From NCBI GenBank assembly GCA_025617745.1, contig CM046853.1:12912974-12976973 (forward strand): a stretch of DNA of 64,000 nucleotides. The letters are read 5' to 3'. Of this stretch, positions 10,259 to 22,347 are shown piece by piece. Positions within the stretch are counted from its first letter, which is position 1, and every line of letters starts with the position of its first letter. A program made the position numbers and the translations under genes. The notes beneath the pieces are model-generated. The model ran no database searches, was not told the origin of the DNA, and saw only the letters and a program-made list of their open reading frames with translations. The DNA is from Heliocidaris erythrogramma (taxonomy: Eukaryota > Echinodermata > Echinoidea > Camarodonta > Echinometridae).

Positions 10259-10499
10259 CAAGTGCTTTAAGAGCTACTGTCTGAGAAAATCAGGCAGGGG
10301 TCGGAAGATGGGGGTCGGCAAATTGGACTCATATTTTAAAGTTAAATCAAGTCCTTTGAAGCATTTTCAAAAATGGCTATGAAACCGCTCCACCATTCCT
10401 ATCTGATTTTACCACCCCACACCAAAATGTGCCCTCTGTTGCACATTTTGACACTTTTAATTTACGAAAAACGCCCAACTTAACGTAAATGTTACACCT

Positions 10500-12010
10500 A
10501 GGTAAAATGACCCGATCTCTTTGAAATTTTAGCCACAAACTATCTTAAGCTTGTTGGTGCTCCTGATATAAAATTTGATAATGAATGATTAGACTAAATG
10601 GTGATATTTTTACTTGGAAAGTTCTAATTTTTTCGATTTTTGAGAAATTGGAAAAAATGCAATTTTACGGTAAATTCAACAGAGTATAACAAAAATGGCC
10701 CAACTTTTTATGAGCTAATATTTGGTCAGGAAGTGTCTTCATGTGTCCACTTTTGATTTATAATTTCAAAAGTGTGGAGTATCTTACACTTTTTATGCAC
10801 ATGTCTGTTAAAAACTACCATTTTTTAACTTCTGACAAATTTCTTTAAAAAGTGTTTTTCAATGCTAAAGTTGACAAACAAAATAATACGTGACCCAATG
10901 TATTTTCAAATCATACTTCAGCATATTGAGCCATCATAACGCTATGTTCAATGTCTGAATTTTAAAATTTTGGGGTATTTCTTTGTATTTATGTCAAAGT
11001 ATCCTTGCAGTATGCCAATTTTCGCATTTTTTGAAAATTTGAAAGAAAAAGGCAATAACTTTAACATTAAAATTCGTCTTAGGCTAATACCAATGACCTA
11101 AGCTATTTTTAATCAATACTTGGTCACAGAGTGCCTTCATAGTGTTTCTTTTGGTAACTGATTTCAAGTATGGAGTAATATGTACTTGTTATGTAAAAAT
11201 ACATCTAAGATATGCCATCTTTCATATTTTTTTTTTGAAAATCGAAATAAAAAAAACGTTAATTGAACTTAAATTCATATCGGGCTGATGTCAATTAATG
11301 ACCTAACCTTTCAATCAATAATTGGTTGCATAGTGCCTCCATAGTGCAAATTTCAATATCCGATTTCAAGAGTGTGGAGTAATGTGTGTTTAATATTCAA
11401 AAATAAACTTAAAAAATCATCAATTTTTCCCCCTTTTTGAAAAATTGAAAGAAAAATCAACAAACCCGTTAATTAATCTAAAATTCATCTGACGCCAAAA
11501 TCAATGACTGACGTATATTTTGAATTAATAGTTGATCACATAGTGTCTTCATAATGCTACTTCCAATACCTCACCTGATTTCAAGAGGGTGGAGTAATTT
11601 TTACCATGTAAAAATTTGCCTACGTAAAATGTGCTTAAAATATGCCAATTTTAACATTTTTGGATTAAATAAGAGAGAATCAATTTCCAAGCTCTGATAA
11701 TTCATTAAATCAATGACCTAACTCCTGTTAACTAATCTAGGAATGTCCTGGTCACAGGAAACCTTAATAATACTTTATTTTTTTAAGAACTGAGTAATCA
11801 TCTGTACCTATGTGAAGATGCGCTTTAATACATGCCAGTGTTTACATTTTGAACGAAGAAAGTTTAACCTATTACTGATATCAACCCAAATTTAATACAT
11901 AATTCCACATTGATTTACCCAATACTTGGTCATACTGTGCCTTCGTAATTTCACTTTTGATAACTTGATGCGGAATTATGCTGCGCATCTTATATAGACA
12001 AGAGTTTCAA
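10500..12010. repeat. Degenerate tandem array, unit about 205 bp
   Basis: A diverged motif recurs at about 10710, 10910, 11110, 11315, 11520, 11735 and 11920. Each unit has 'AATACTTGGTCA.A.AGTGCCTTCATA', then 'GATTTCAAG.GTGGAGTAAT', then a T-rich part with 'ATGCCAATTTT.CATTTTT'. Spacing is 190-215 bp. Divergence is high, so the array is old. Confidence 0.7.
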
Positions 12011-12900
12011 GTTTTCATAATTACCAATGAGAAATGAAAAGAAAATAGCAATAAAGTAGCTTTAACCCTATTCCACCAAACCTGTGCAAAATTTGACAGA
12101 AAGCATAATTTATGCAATGGTGAAATATCAATGCAATACAAGTGGATGACGATAATATTTAAATGGTTACATGTCGTTTATCCAGTTTCTTATAGTTCCA
12201 AAGGTTCGTTGATCCAAAAGTTCATTAAATCAAAACTTCGATAAGGACGAACATTGCCATAAAAAACGTCAAATTTCAAACTAACAGGTTAGAAATCATT
12301 TATCGGACCAGTAGCAATAAGATAAAACAGCAAGAAGCGTGTACTTGGGTAGACGGTTTTTGCATTACGTGCTGGGAAACGGTAAACGTTTCATCATCAT
12401 TTACCCAACTAAATAAGTAAGTTCCCCCTGAAACTTTTTAATATATCTCGAGAAATATTTGAAGAAATCTGTTCATTCAAACAACAAAGTATGCTGGGTT
12501 TTTTTTTGTTTTACCCACATTTCTGATTGGTTATGTGTGAACAATTGATTGTGTTGTGAATTAAATTATGGTTTTTATTCCCGTTGGTACAAGAAAAAAG
12601 TAGTTTTTTTTTGCGCTTCATAATGCAATGCAGGGATTATGTGCATACTATTTTCAATTCTTTTCATCTTTAATCATGTTAAGGCACATAATTTGCCATG
12701 GAAATTCATGAAACTGCGTTAAAAATCACAATTTTCTAATAATATTGTCCATGCAGTGCCTCCCAGAAAAAGGTTAACATATGGAAAGTCTCCCCAAATA
12801 AATGTTTCAAAATATTTTCTTTGGAAATTTTCATACCTGTGGATAATAGCTTAGTGTCTCTTCTATCAAATGACACCAAAATATCTCACAATATTTTACG

Positions 12901-13320
12901 CTTGAGTGAGCAAAAGCCATTTTTGTGAAAGAATGCAAAATTGATATTGACTCTGGCTGGTATCAGCCAAGCTGAGAGTCATGAAAAGGCTTAGAAAATT
13001 CCATATTCTGATCAATAAAGGGCAATATATGAAATAACAGGCTTTGTTCTCTGTATATCCTTACACATCCCATCAAAATCTTATGCTTGAGTGAGTCATA
13101 TAATTTCACCTGGCTTGCTCACTCAGTTATAAAGTTTTCATGGGATATGTCAGGATATAGAGTGAACAAAGTCTGTTCCTTCACTAGTTGTCTCTCAGAA
13201 TATAACATTTTTAAGCCTTTTCACGACTCTCAACTTTGCTGATACCAGCCAGAACGTGAACAAACATTTTGTCAACTATGGATTTTGCACCATTTCACAC
13301 AAGCGGCTTTTGCTCACTTA
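12901..13320. repeat. Nested foldback, about 420 bp
   Basis: The arms run roughly 12901-13107 and 13108-13320. TGAGCAAAAGCC (12907) pairs with GGCTTTTGCTCA (ending 13317). CTGGCTGGTATCAGC (12954) pairs with GCTGATACCAGCCAG (about 13237). Almost the whole segment could form one long hairpin. Confidence 0.8.
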
Positions 13321-13819
13321 AAGGCCAAGTCCACCCTAACAAAAAGTTGATTTGAATAAATAGAGAAAATCCAACAAGCATAACACTGAAAATTTCATCA
13401 AAATAGGATGTAAAATAAGAAAGTTATGGTATTTTAAAGTTTCGCTTAATTTCGCAAAACAGTTATATGCATATCCTGCTCAGTATGCAAATGAGGGAAC
13501 CAGTGACGTCACCCACTCACTATTTCTTTTGTATTTTATTATGTGAAATATAGAATATTTTAATTTCTGCAGATTTCACAATTAGGAAGCTCTCATTGAA
13601 TTGTGTATAAGTTGCAACAATGGCAATTACACATGTTCAGCGAGGAATCAAACCTTGTTTCACATTACAACAAGGAAAAATTGAAATAAATCGTATTTCA
13701 TGTAATAAAATACAAAAGAAATAGTGAGTGGGTGACGTCACTGGTTCCCTCATTTGCATACTGAGCAGGATGTACATATAACTGTTTTGCGAAATTAAGC
13801 GAAACTTTAAAATACCATG
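13318..13819. mobile_element. Nested TTAA-type foldback with one truncated arm
   Basis: Starts TTAA-AGGCCAAGTCCACC. The matched arms are 13425-13551 and 13693-13819 and contain GTGACGTCAC and GAGGGAACCAGTGACGTCAC/inverse. The outer ~105 bp on the left has no partner on the right, so the right end is deleted. No coding potential. Confidence 0.75.
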
Positions 13820-13852
13820 TCAAATTTACAAAAAATGTACACCTCAGTGGAA

Positions 13853-14645
13853 AACGGATTTTTTTCAGCTTATCGCAGAAATTACCTTTTTAAAGCGGGT
13901 GGTGACAAAAAAAGTAAAAGCCACTGCACGGATTTGAACCCTGGAATGGATTAACCTAGCTTTGGCCAAAGTTTAATGGCAAAATCAACTTTTAAAAAGA
14001 TAGGCCGTTTGAGATATACTACTTGAAAAATGACCTAAATAGGGCATTTTTCAATTTTCTTGAAAATGGGAAAATTGGCATCACCCCTATAGTAATAATG
14101 GAATGATCCAACAATCTATTTTTAATATTGTCTATACATATCTTAAGAAGAAAGATGGAAGGAGAAATCCTATAAGTTTTGTTTGAATGGCATAATTATA
14201 AATACATATTTACTTTGAATAAAAATTCATACGGGTCTACATGGGACCATCTTTCCCTTGGGTTCGTCCATTGAGTACTCTAGGTACTCTAGGTACATTT
14301 TTAAGCTTTTCGCTGGAATGACCTATTTCAAGCTGCTTGGGACAGAAAAGTAAAAGACACTCCACAAATTTGAAACCTGGAATGGATTAAGCTAGGTTTG
14401 GCCCACATCCAATGGCAAAACTAACTTTTAAAAATTTGGGCCATTTGAGATACAGCACTTAAAAATGACCCGAAATGGGCATTTTTCAATTTTCTTGAAT
14501 ATAGTAATAATGGAATGATCCAACACTTTATTTTAAATTTTGTCTATACAAATTGTAAGAAGAAGGATAGAAGGAGATATCCTGTAAGTTTCGTTTGAAT
14601 GGTTTAATCCTAATTGCATTTTTACTCTGAATGAAAATTGCACTA
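13853..14645. repeat. Tandem duplication, period about 437 bp
   Basis: Segment 13853-14232 is repeated at 14290-14645 in the same orientation. Shared blocks include AGTAAAAG, CCTGGAATGGATTAA, GGGCATTTTTCAATTTTCTT, AGTAATAATGGAATGATCCA and TTTGAATGG. The copies differ by many substitutions and an indel. Confidence 0.8.
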
Positions 14646-15034
14646 AATTTCAAAATTCATGTCCTTGATAGGTACCCAAAAGGGCTATTTTTAGGGGGTA
14701 GGGATAACTATGAATGGAATTATGAACAGAAAATTTTAACATCATTTTCGTAGGATATACCCTCTATATACCACAACTTCAAAATATAAAAGAAATCCGC
14801 CGACCCCAATCTTCCGACTTTTTTCAAATCTGCCCGATTCTCTCAGACAGCAGCTCTTAAGTATAACTTCTTTTTCTTGACAGTTCTCTTCTCTTTTACT
14901 CTTTCTAGCTTTTATTACATTTTTCTTACATTTATTTTTATATTTTATATTTATAGAGCTCATCATGACTTCTATGCTCCACTCATATTCTCTATTTTGA
15001 ATCTCAGTTATTCCTCCATTTCACTATATTCTCC

Positions 15035-15170
15035 TGGGAGCGTTTCATCAAGCGTTATGTCAGAGATTTTTACTGACAAATTTGCTCTCAGCCAATCAGA
15101 TGCAAGGATTTCAGTAGCTTATAACAGTTGGTAAAAATCACTGACGAAACGCTTGATGAAATGCTCCCCA
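15035..15170. mobile_element. Short MITE family A, copy 1
   Basis: A ~136-bp element with arms TGGGAGCGTTTCATCAAGCG and its inverse ending GCTCCCCA. The centre contains CTCAGCCAATCAGATGCAAG. It is nearly entirely palindromic. Related copies lie at 24561-24658 (half) and 47734-47872. Confidence 0.88.
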
Positions 15171-18100
15171 GCTCTTGTCTTGTCTTATGTCACACATAGC
15201 AAGGATGACAAAATATATCAAAAACTGATTGGAATACATCAAGATTTCTTTTTGGTGAAGTATTTAATTCATCATCTTTCTCTGTACAGGTTTACAAGTT
15301 TCTTAAAGTATCAATAATTAAGTTTTACAATAAAACAACAAACATTATATAGATCAAACATTCATATCAAATGCACAATGTGAAATGCGTTGTGCTTGAC
15401 CTTGTGCAAACACATAAAAATACATATATAGAATTTCAAAATGACTCCACTCTCTGTTCATAAGAAGAGTACATTGAACCTAATGATAAATTTGATACAC
15501 CATTCCCCTTCCATCCCATATCACTATCTGAATATGATCCCAATTCACAAATAATCTGCTCTATAAAAATCAATTTAACCACCATTTTGCTCAAATATGA
15601 GGTGTTTCGTCCCTCAAATTTGCTGAAGGACAATGATGGAGGATCGAGCCGCTAATTTTCAGTACTACTTTGGTTCGTTCTCTCTGACCCGCGTCATCCT
15701 AGAACGCTTTCATGACAGTCCACACACTTGGTATTTACCTGCCATGGCTGCTCTTCCTTGCGTCAATATGAAAAGGAAAAATGCAGCCACCAGCACCTGA
15801 ACACAGAGAAATTCTCGCCAAATTGCAAACCCATCTCAGGAGGCAGAAGAAAAAAAAAAAGCTTGAGGCAGTAACTCTGAATGCAGTTGCTAGCAAATAC
15901 CTTCCAGTCAAATTCTGGGAGATGATTTTTTGGCAAACAGGAGGAACGCCAGCGCCATTGGTGATAGTGTCACACCTGGGTGATGAAATCAATACCAATT
16001 GGAGATGTGCGTGAGATGAAAGCAAGAAGATTCCCATTCTTACCTCTTACGTGCTATATTACGTACTCCTAGCCAAAGGAAGTACAGACAGATTCTCTAC
16101 TGTCATATTAGTTTGAGCGGTGCCTCTCTGAAATACCCCTCTGACAAGTTTACGGCACATCTAAATGCAACATGATATAAGAAGGGGAATAGATTGAAAA
16201 TACAAGAGATTTTTTGTCTGGCATCTTTCCGCAAATCCACAGCGTTAATGGAAAGTGACATCCTGTATCAATTTGAGGGATATTCTTCATAAGCCTTTCC
16301 CCATAAATTTGCTAGAAAAGTCCTCTACAAATAAAACAATATCTGCTTCCATGTGAGAGGTAATTGATTAAAATTCAAAAGTGATCAAGAGCAATGCTGA
16401 AATTCTTTATTATCCTCTGTTTAAAATTAAGTTGGTTTTCATGATAGATCACTGCTGTTTCTTTGTATGGACTAAAATATACTGTGTCATTCATTTGATT
16501 TTTAATAAGTTTCTATTTTGACACTGTACCCATCTAAGACAATGAAAGACATAAATACAATTAAATCATCAATTTCCCTTTCACATTCTTTCTTTTAAGC
16601 ATGAAAGAAAGAATCTCTAATTCTGTCTCAATACATTTTATTTTACAGGTCATCTATAATATCAACTTTGTAGAATGCGGCAAGGAACAGGATGCAACCC
16701 AAGACGGTTTTGAAAAACAAATGCTATGCTTTTGAAAAATAAATACAATTACTTATCTACATCTACGAATTGGAATTTCATGCCCACTTCTTGCCTGAAA
16801 AATAGGCATTGATCTCCATGAAGTGGATGCACAATCACAAAGAATTTCATAATTGACATAACATCTAACTATGAAACCTTGATCATCCAAATGTCTCTGT
16901 AATTATCCCTTAATAAATATCACAGCATGTTGCTGCGATGCAATCACATCTACTTAATAAAGACACATTCAGTCATCCATTTTGTCACAGTAATATATTG
17001 AAATACTTGTAGTAATAGATTTATTATAAGTTTTGTTTTTCATTCTGTAATACACATTTTTACAAGACTGTACAAAATAGATATACACTTTCATACTTGT
17101 CCACTGTCATCCTACATTCACTATCAACATGTCCATGCATATTTTGATATATTTTCAAATATAAGAAAGCTTACACACTGGAATATCAAGTGTATAAAAA
17201 GATTAATAATATGCATAAGAAGACAACGAGAGGCAAATTTGAATAAATAATCATATATCTTTTTTGTCTACTCTAAAAACTGGACAAATAATATCAAATC
17301 GCACTTGGCAAAAGAGGTATGGGGACTTCTAATGTCCGCATACATTTTTCTCTTCCAATATACATACATAGGTAACATGCTGACCTACTTCTGCAGCCGA
17401 TCAAACTACAAATGCAAGATGTGTTGTCTAGTATGTCACATTTGGCACAAATAAAAGAAATACTGTCATAAAACAAAACAAACAACACCAATACAGGATG
17501 TCGCTAGGTCTACTCTACACAGTGTCACAAAAATTGGAATTATTACAATGGTGAAAATCAAGTTATACAAAAAATACATAAAGTCTTGAATATTGTTTTA
17601 AGTAGAATTGAATCAATGAAATTACATTACTTATCCACCCTCATTAGAATTCAGGGAAATTTTCAGCTTTAGAAATAATTTTCATTTGCAGAGAGAAATT
17701 ACTAATGAAACTGCTATAAATATCATCAAACCCATAGGTTGAACATTGTTCATCAGATAGGATGTAAAAGTGAATGTACAGGATCATTCTAATCTCTATT
17801 GTAAAGCTGGATGCTTGAGCATCAGTATAGCCTTGTCAAATAGAGGAGTTAAAGCAAATGCACAAGTACATTTTAAAATGAGTATAGCACAAGTAATATC
17901 TCAATACACTACAAAGGTGCAAGCCAAGATGCAGCATTTTGATTTGGTACTGTGTGGCCCTTATTAATGCTATGGGTTAATTCTACCTCACACTTCCATT
18001 TGTAATCCAGCGTATGCACCTACTCTCTCTCTCTCTCTCCCATACTCTTACTTTGTCAATTCCAGGTTTCCAAATTCATTTCCTTTTCTACACCTTGTAT

Positions 18101-19981
18101 TTTTGCTGTCCTACTTATCCCCCAATCTCAACTCACTTCACCTTTGCCTTATTCTCCATCTCTTTTGTAAGAGTAGATTGGAAGGCAGAGAGAGAATGAT
18201 TGATCTGAGGAACGTACAAAAGGTAATTTTCATCTCCATTCCCAGTGACAAGATTGAATAGTGTCACGTTTCCTTATATCCCTTCTAGCAATCGTTTTAC
18301 CATCCTTCCAGACACCTTGTTTCTACTTGCTTCCATCTCATTCTCCTATTCTAAACTTAATACTATCTTTTTGACCTCACAGAAAGCAAGACATAAAAAC
18401 AAAAAGCCTTTTGCCTCTTTTCGCACTTTTCTATAATTCTTTTTAAATGGAGGGATAAAAGGAGGATAGAAATTCCAAGGCAAAAGTCATGATATCGGAC
18501 CTTTTACTTGAATAACAAATGTAGAAATTAGATTTTGTAGTGCTCTAGGTTTCAATCAAATCCTCTGTGAGTAGCATAATTTAGAGCCTTAAGATATATT
18601 TCCATATAATGTAGGCCTACTATGGAAAATTGCTGAAAATTTGGGTCAGAAATATACCTTTTGCCAAATTGGTCCGTTTTCATAGGTTTAAAAGAGGGGA
18701 AAGCACAAACCACTGAACTGAAGATGCTACACTTAAACATAAAATTCTACCTGAACTACTCAACATTTATAAAAAAAATTATCAATAGCAGAAATGCAGG
18801 TATGTTTTAAACATCTTTTTTTTAAATGATAACTTTCCTTCTTACATATTTACATTATTTTATACACATGTATATCAAATAAAATGAACAGTATTTGGCA
18901 TAATAGATGAATGTGAAATCATATAGGATAATGTATATTGACACTTTGCATTTCAACTTAGATACATAAAAACTCAATCACTCTAACAGAATGAAAAGCC
19001 TTGTTGAGAAGAAAAGAGTAAGCTCATAAATAGTGACAGTTAGTGAGACGCCGATCATTACACAGATCCATCAGTCGGCTCATAATGACTTAACATCTTA
19101 CAGACATATGAAGGCAAACACATTAATTGATGCCATCCCATTACAAGAATTGTAATCCTGGCAATTGCATGGGACTGATTACAGGCTTAAAGTGATTTGT
19201 ACGGATCATTTGAATAGATAGCAACCTCATGCAAGGGTCTCATCATAAACAACAGCCATGATGGACATGAGAGACGACATGGAGGACTTAATGAGAGGGC
19301 GATGTCGACCAGGATACGCCTGTCAGATAAATCATCCATCAGAGACACAGATGGTCGAATGCCTAGGTTATGACAGTAGCAAATTTAGAGCATTGCCAGG
19401 ATTTAATTAACTTGATTTGGCAGGGGTAATCATTTCTTCTGGTTTGCTTACATTATTTCAGATTCCCATCTTTGATTCTCAGAATGAAGGAAATAGAGAT
19501 AAATATAAACTGTTCAATTAAATTCCTTCGTCATATGTTTGGCACAAAATCGGAGCCAGTTTTCCTCATCAGAATGGTCTGGCAATTGCAAAGGTGAGTC
19601 ATACACGGCACAGTCAAATAAAAGCTTTAATCTACCATGATCTCTGAGGAATTAGTCAAACCTTTGTAATTTTATTATTTGATGCAGCAAACCTCATAAT
19701 TAGGCAATTAGACATTCTATTATAATTTGAAGCAGGGATAATGCAAAATAACTTTGACCTATCCTAAATATGAAAGTCAGGAATACGTTCACACATCTTT
19801 CATATACGGCCTGACTGATTTAAATACAATATTTGCACTTTATAATCTAAAATGCTTTGTCACTGACTGTACTATTTAAAAAATGCATAGAAACCTTGCT
19901 GCCCATAAAATAATTTATTTTTTCATGACAGAAAGACAAGACTAAAACTAGGTACAAGAAGACAAGATAAATAGACTGCTG
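15171..19981 (-). other. Probable PDZRN3-like 3'UTR and downstream sequence
   Basis: This stretch lies 3' of the minus-strand stop codon and has no supported coding frame. A minus-strand AATAAA lies only 65 bp past the stop (19914-19919); further candidates lie lower down, so the transcript end cannot be placed. Block 19000-19400 is less AT-rich than its surroundings and could be conserved non-coding DNA. A (CT)n run is at 18024-18040. Confidence 0.5.
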
Positions 19982-21715
19982 TCATACCATGGTTACATTA
20001 AGGATAGGACTGAACTCTTTTGCCGTGTCTGGACTGACTTTTGACCCATGAATCAACATCTCCTGCACAGTGGTGAAGTCATCTAGCATCATCTTGCGAC
20101 CCTTCTTCTTATTCAGCTTACGATGGCTCAACTCCACAATGTCAGGTTCCCGTTTTCCTCCTCCACTACCACTGAGGATACCATCTTCCTCTAGCTCTTG
20201 AAGACATTCCATGCGTGCCTGCTGCATGTACTCTCGTCTCAACCGTTGGTCCCGGGCACGCTCTAAATGTCGCTTACGATCCTCCTTGCTCCAGTACCTT
20301 CCCAGCTTCATCTCACTGACTGCTTCATCATCTGTTGTCATCCCAGCACGCTCTTCTTGGATCTTGGTAGCTCGCTCCTTGAGGAGTCTATCACGACTTG
20401 ACCTCTTGGTGATGTAGCGTGTGCCATCACTCCGGATCTTGACCTTCCACTGTCCCTCTACATTCCTTTGTGAATTGTTCTGAGATTTCATAGCATTTTC
20501 CTCATTCTGGTTGATAAGATGGAGGTAGCTACGATAGTGCTTGGCATACCCTGGCACAGACTGCAGACTCTGGATGCTGCCATACTTGTCAAAACTCTTC
20601 CTCAGCTGCGATGCTTGCTGTTGAACCTTCCAATTGTGCTTTAATAGATTAGTCCTTGTAGAATCATGCTGCATAAAGTATGGGCTGCGTTGGGAGAACT
20701 GTGCTCTGAGATGAGGGTTAGTGGCAGGTCCACGTGGATATGCTTTTGCACCCGGTAGCTGTCCTAAATGATCCTGCTGCTGCTGTTCCTTTGTTTGCTG
20801 ATGTTTGTGGTTTATTTCTCCATTATTTGTGGATGCTGCCTTACTTGGGCTAGAATGCTTGTCCTTACTGGAACCCTTGGTTGATCCTGAACTGCTGGTG
20901 CTTTTTGATCTATCCCTGGAGCTTGAGGAAGATTTGCTCCTTCCTCCGGGACTGCCAGGAACAGTTCTTGGAGCTCTATGAGACCTTCCTGAGCCTGAGC
21001 CAGACCTCCTGTGCTGCCTCTCATTTGTTGGCAAACCATTCTCTTTGTTGGCCTCTTCTTTGGTTTCTGGTGACAGGTCATCTTGTCGCTGCTGTGAGTT
21101 GTCCTTCTCAGGCTTATCTACCTTCTGACTTGATTCCAAGCTAGGACATTGACAAGGAATAGTGTCTAATTGTTCATCCTGAGAGTGATTGGACAACCAC
21201 ACATCATGGCCATTTACTCTCCTTTCCTTCTGTAGCTCATCCTGCTGGTCACAGATCAAGCGATTGCGACACGGCCGGTTTAGCGAGTCCCCACTCTGGC
21301 TGGTAGTATCCATAGAATCTGATCCCAGCCTCATCACTTTGGTCTCTTTTCCTCTCATGCTTTCATCGGTATCACTCCTCAAATGCTTATTGTCACACTT
21401 GCTCTCCAGAGCTGCTTGGAACTTCATGCATTCCTCCACTGAGATCTCATGGCCCATGAATTCATGCTCTGCTGTTGAGTTGGATGTGAAGCTGTCATTG
21501 CTGTACCTGAGGTCACCCCCACTGCCCAAGCTAGTGGTATCCACAGGGAACTTCTGGTTGATACTGGCATCATCTACCAGGATCTCATGATCTGAGCTCT
21601 CATCATGCCTTGTACTCTCATCTGTTGCTCTTCCCACTCCACTGTCCTTCTCTAGATGGTTGGAGGTGTTTGTTGTTCCTGTATCAGTGGTCCCATCATC
21701 ATCTGGTCTGCCCTC
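19982..21715 (-). CDS. PDZRN3: PDZRN3-like last exon: disordered tail, conserved C-terminal block
   Basis: 577 codons plus stop. The exon starts at the acceptor TGATACAG|GAGGGC (the open frame continues 23 codons into the intron, which I exclude because GRP-like alignment to PDZRN3 begins at EGRPDDDGTTDTGT). Residues 1-45 hold EKDSGVGRATDESTRHDESS. Residues about 230-295 are Ser/Arg/Gly-rich and low in complexity, followed by a Gln-rich patch. Residues about 422-515 contain WKVKIRSDGTRYITKR and GMTTDDEAVSEMK and a basic helix (WSKEDRKRHLERARDQRLRR), the best conserved part of the family. ELSHRKLNKKKGRKM follows, and the end is LNVTMV. The large terminal exon is as in vertebrates. Confidence 0.95.
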   Translation of the reverse strand, partial: EGRPDDDGTTDTGTTNTSNHLEKDSGVGRATDESTRHDESSDHEILVDDASINQKFPVDTTSLGSGGDLRYSNDSFTSNSTAEHEFMGHEISVEECMKFQAALESKCDNKHLRSDTDESMRGKETKVMRLGSDSMDTTSQSGDSLNRPCRNRLICDQQDELQKERRVNGHDVWLSNHSQDEQLDTIPCQCPSLESSQKVDKPEKDNSQQRQDDLSPETKEEANKENGLPTNERQHRRSGSGSGRSHRAPRTVPGSPGGRSKSSSSSRDRSKSTSSSGSTKGSSKDKHSSPSKAASTNNGEINHKHQQTKEQQQQDHLGQLPGAKAYPRGPATNPHLRAQFSQRSPYFMQHDSTRTNLLKHNWKVQQQASQLRKSFDKYGSIQSLQSVPGYAKHYRSYLHLINQNEENAMKSQNNSQRNVEGQWKVKIRSDGTRYITKRSSRDRLLKERATKIQEERAGMTTDDEAVSEMKLGRYWSKEDRKRHLERARDQRLRREYMQQARMECLQELEEDGILSGSGGGKREPDIVELSHRKLNKKKGRKMMLDDFTTVQEMLIHGSKVSPDTAKEFSPILNVTMV

Positions 21716-22310
21716 CTGTATCATCAGAAAAGAAAATAAAGAAAAAAACTCTGTTACTTTCATGTCACAACTGACAGAATACAATCTTTAGAGTTTAATT
21801 ATAAAATGAGAGCAATGCAATGATGCTCATGTAAGCATACTACATCAAAGTAAATTGCAACACTCAGCCAAATCCAAAAGTCTTCCATATGTATTTAAAT
21901 ATGGATCATCACGGTACTTGATTAGATTAGTAACATTAGTTGTCATTCTTCAAAAATCAGTATTTTGTCAAAGTTCAAAGAAATGCTATTACCTGGTTGA
22001 CTAGAATTCACAGGTACCATTTCATTTACCAAACCCGTCTTTCCATCTCACATTATCATGACATTCTTGTCACATTCCATCCTACCTGCAAGCGGCCCAC
22101 TAAAGTGCATTCCTGTGTCATCTTTCCTATTACCTATCCCCAGCCCCACAAGAGGCCGTGTCAACACTCCGTTGGTGAAAATGAAATGTGTACCCCAATC
22201 TTTTTTTTTTTTTTAAACCTTTTTCTAAAACCGTCACATATCTGTCTGCCAGTCTCTCTATCTGGCCCCACATGCCTTTCCCTCTCCCAATTTTACTCAA
22301 ATTGTAGGGA

Positions 22311-22347
<37 letters not shown>

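Larger units (their letters stand above)
10267..14860. mobile_element. 4.6-kb composite element with inverted termini at TTAA
   Basis: TTAAGAGCTACTGTCTGAGA at 10267 is matched inverted by the sequence ending at 14860. The arms extend about 80 bp (10267-10343 and 14775-14860) and share GGTCGGAAGAT and GGGGTCGGC. Both ends carry TTAA. The interior is non-coding: a ~205-bp degenerate tandem array, two nested foldbacks and a ~437-bp direct duplication. I see no transposase, so this would be a large non-autonomous element that has collected other elements. Confidence 0.75.

Noticed and set aside
9706-10284. 192-aa open frame rich in Leu, Ser and Phe
   Set aside because: It is a read-through of a CT-rich duplicated tract and overlaps the left end of the 4.6-kb element.
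15735-16037. Overlapping frames on both strands (100 and 77 aa)
   Set aside because: No recognisable domain, no splice context and no homologous pattern; likely chance.
21189-21590. 133-aa + strand frame and other + strand frames at 20211-21144
   Set aside because: They are antisense shadows of the conserved last PDZRN3-like exon.
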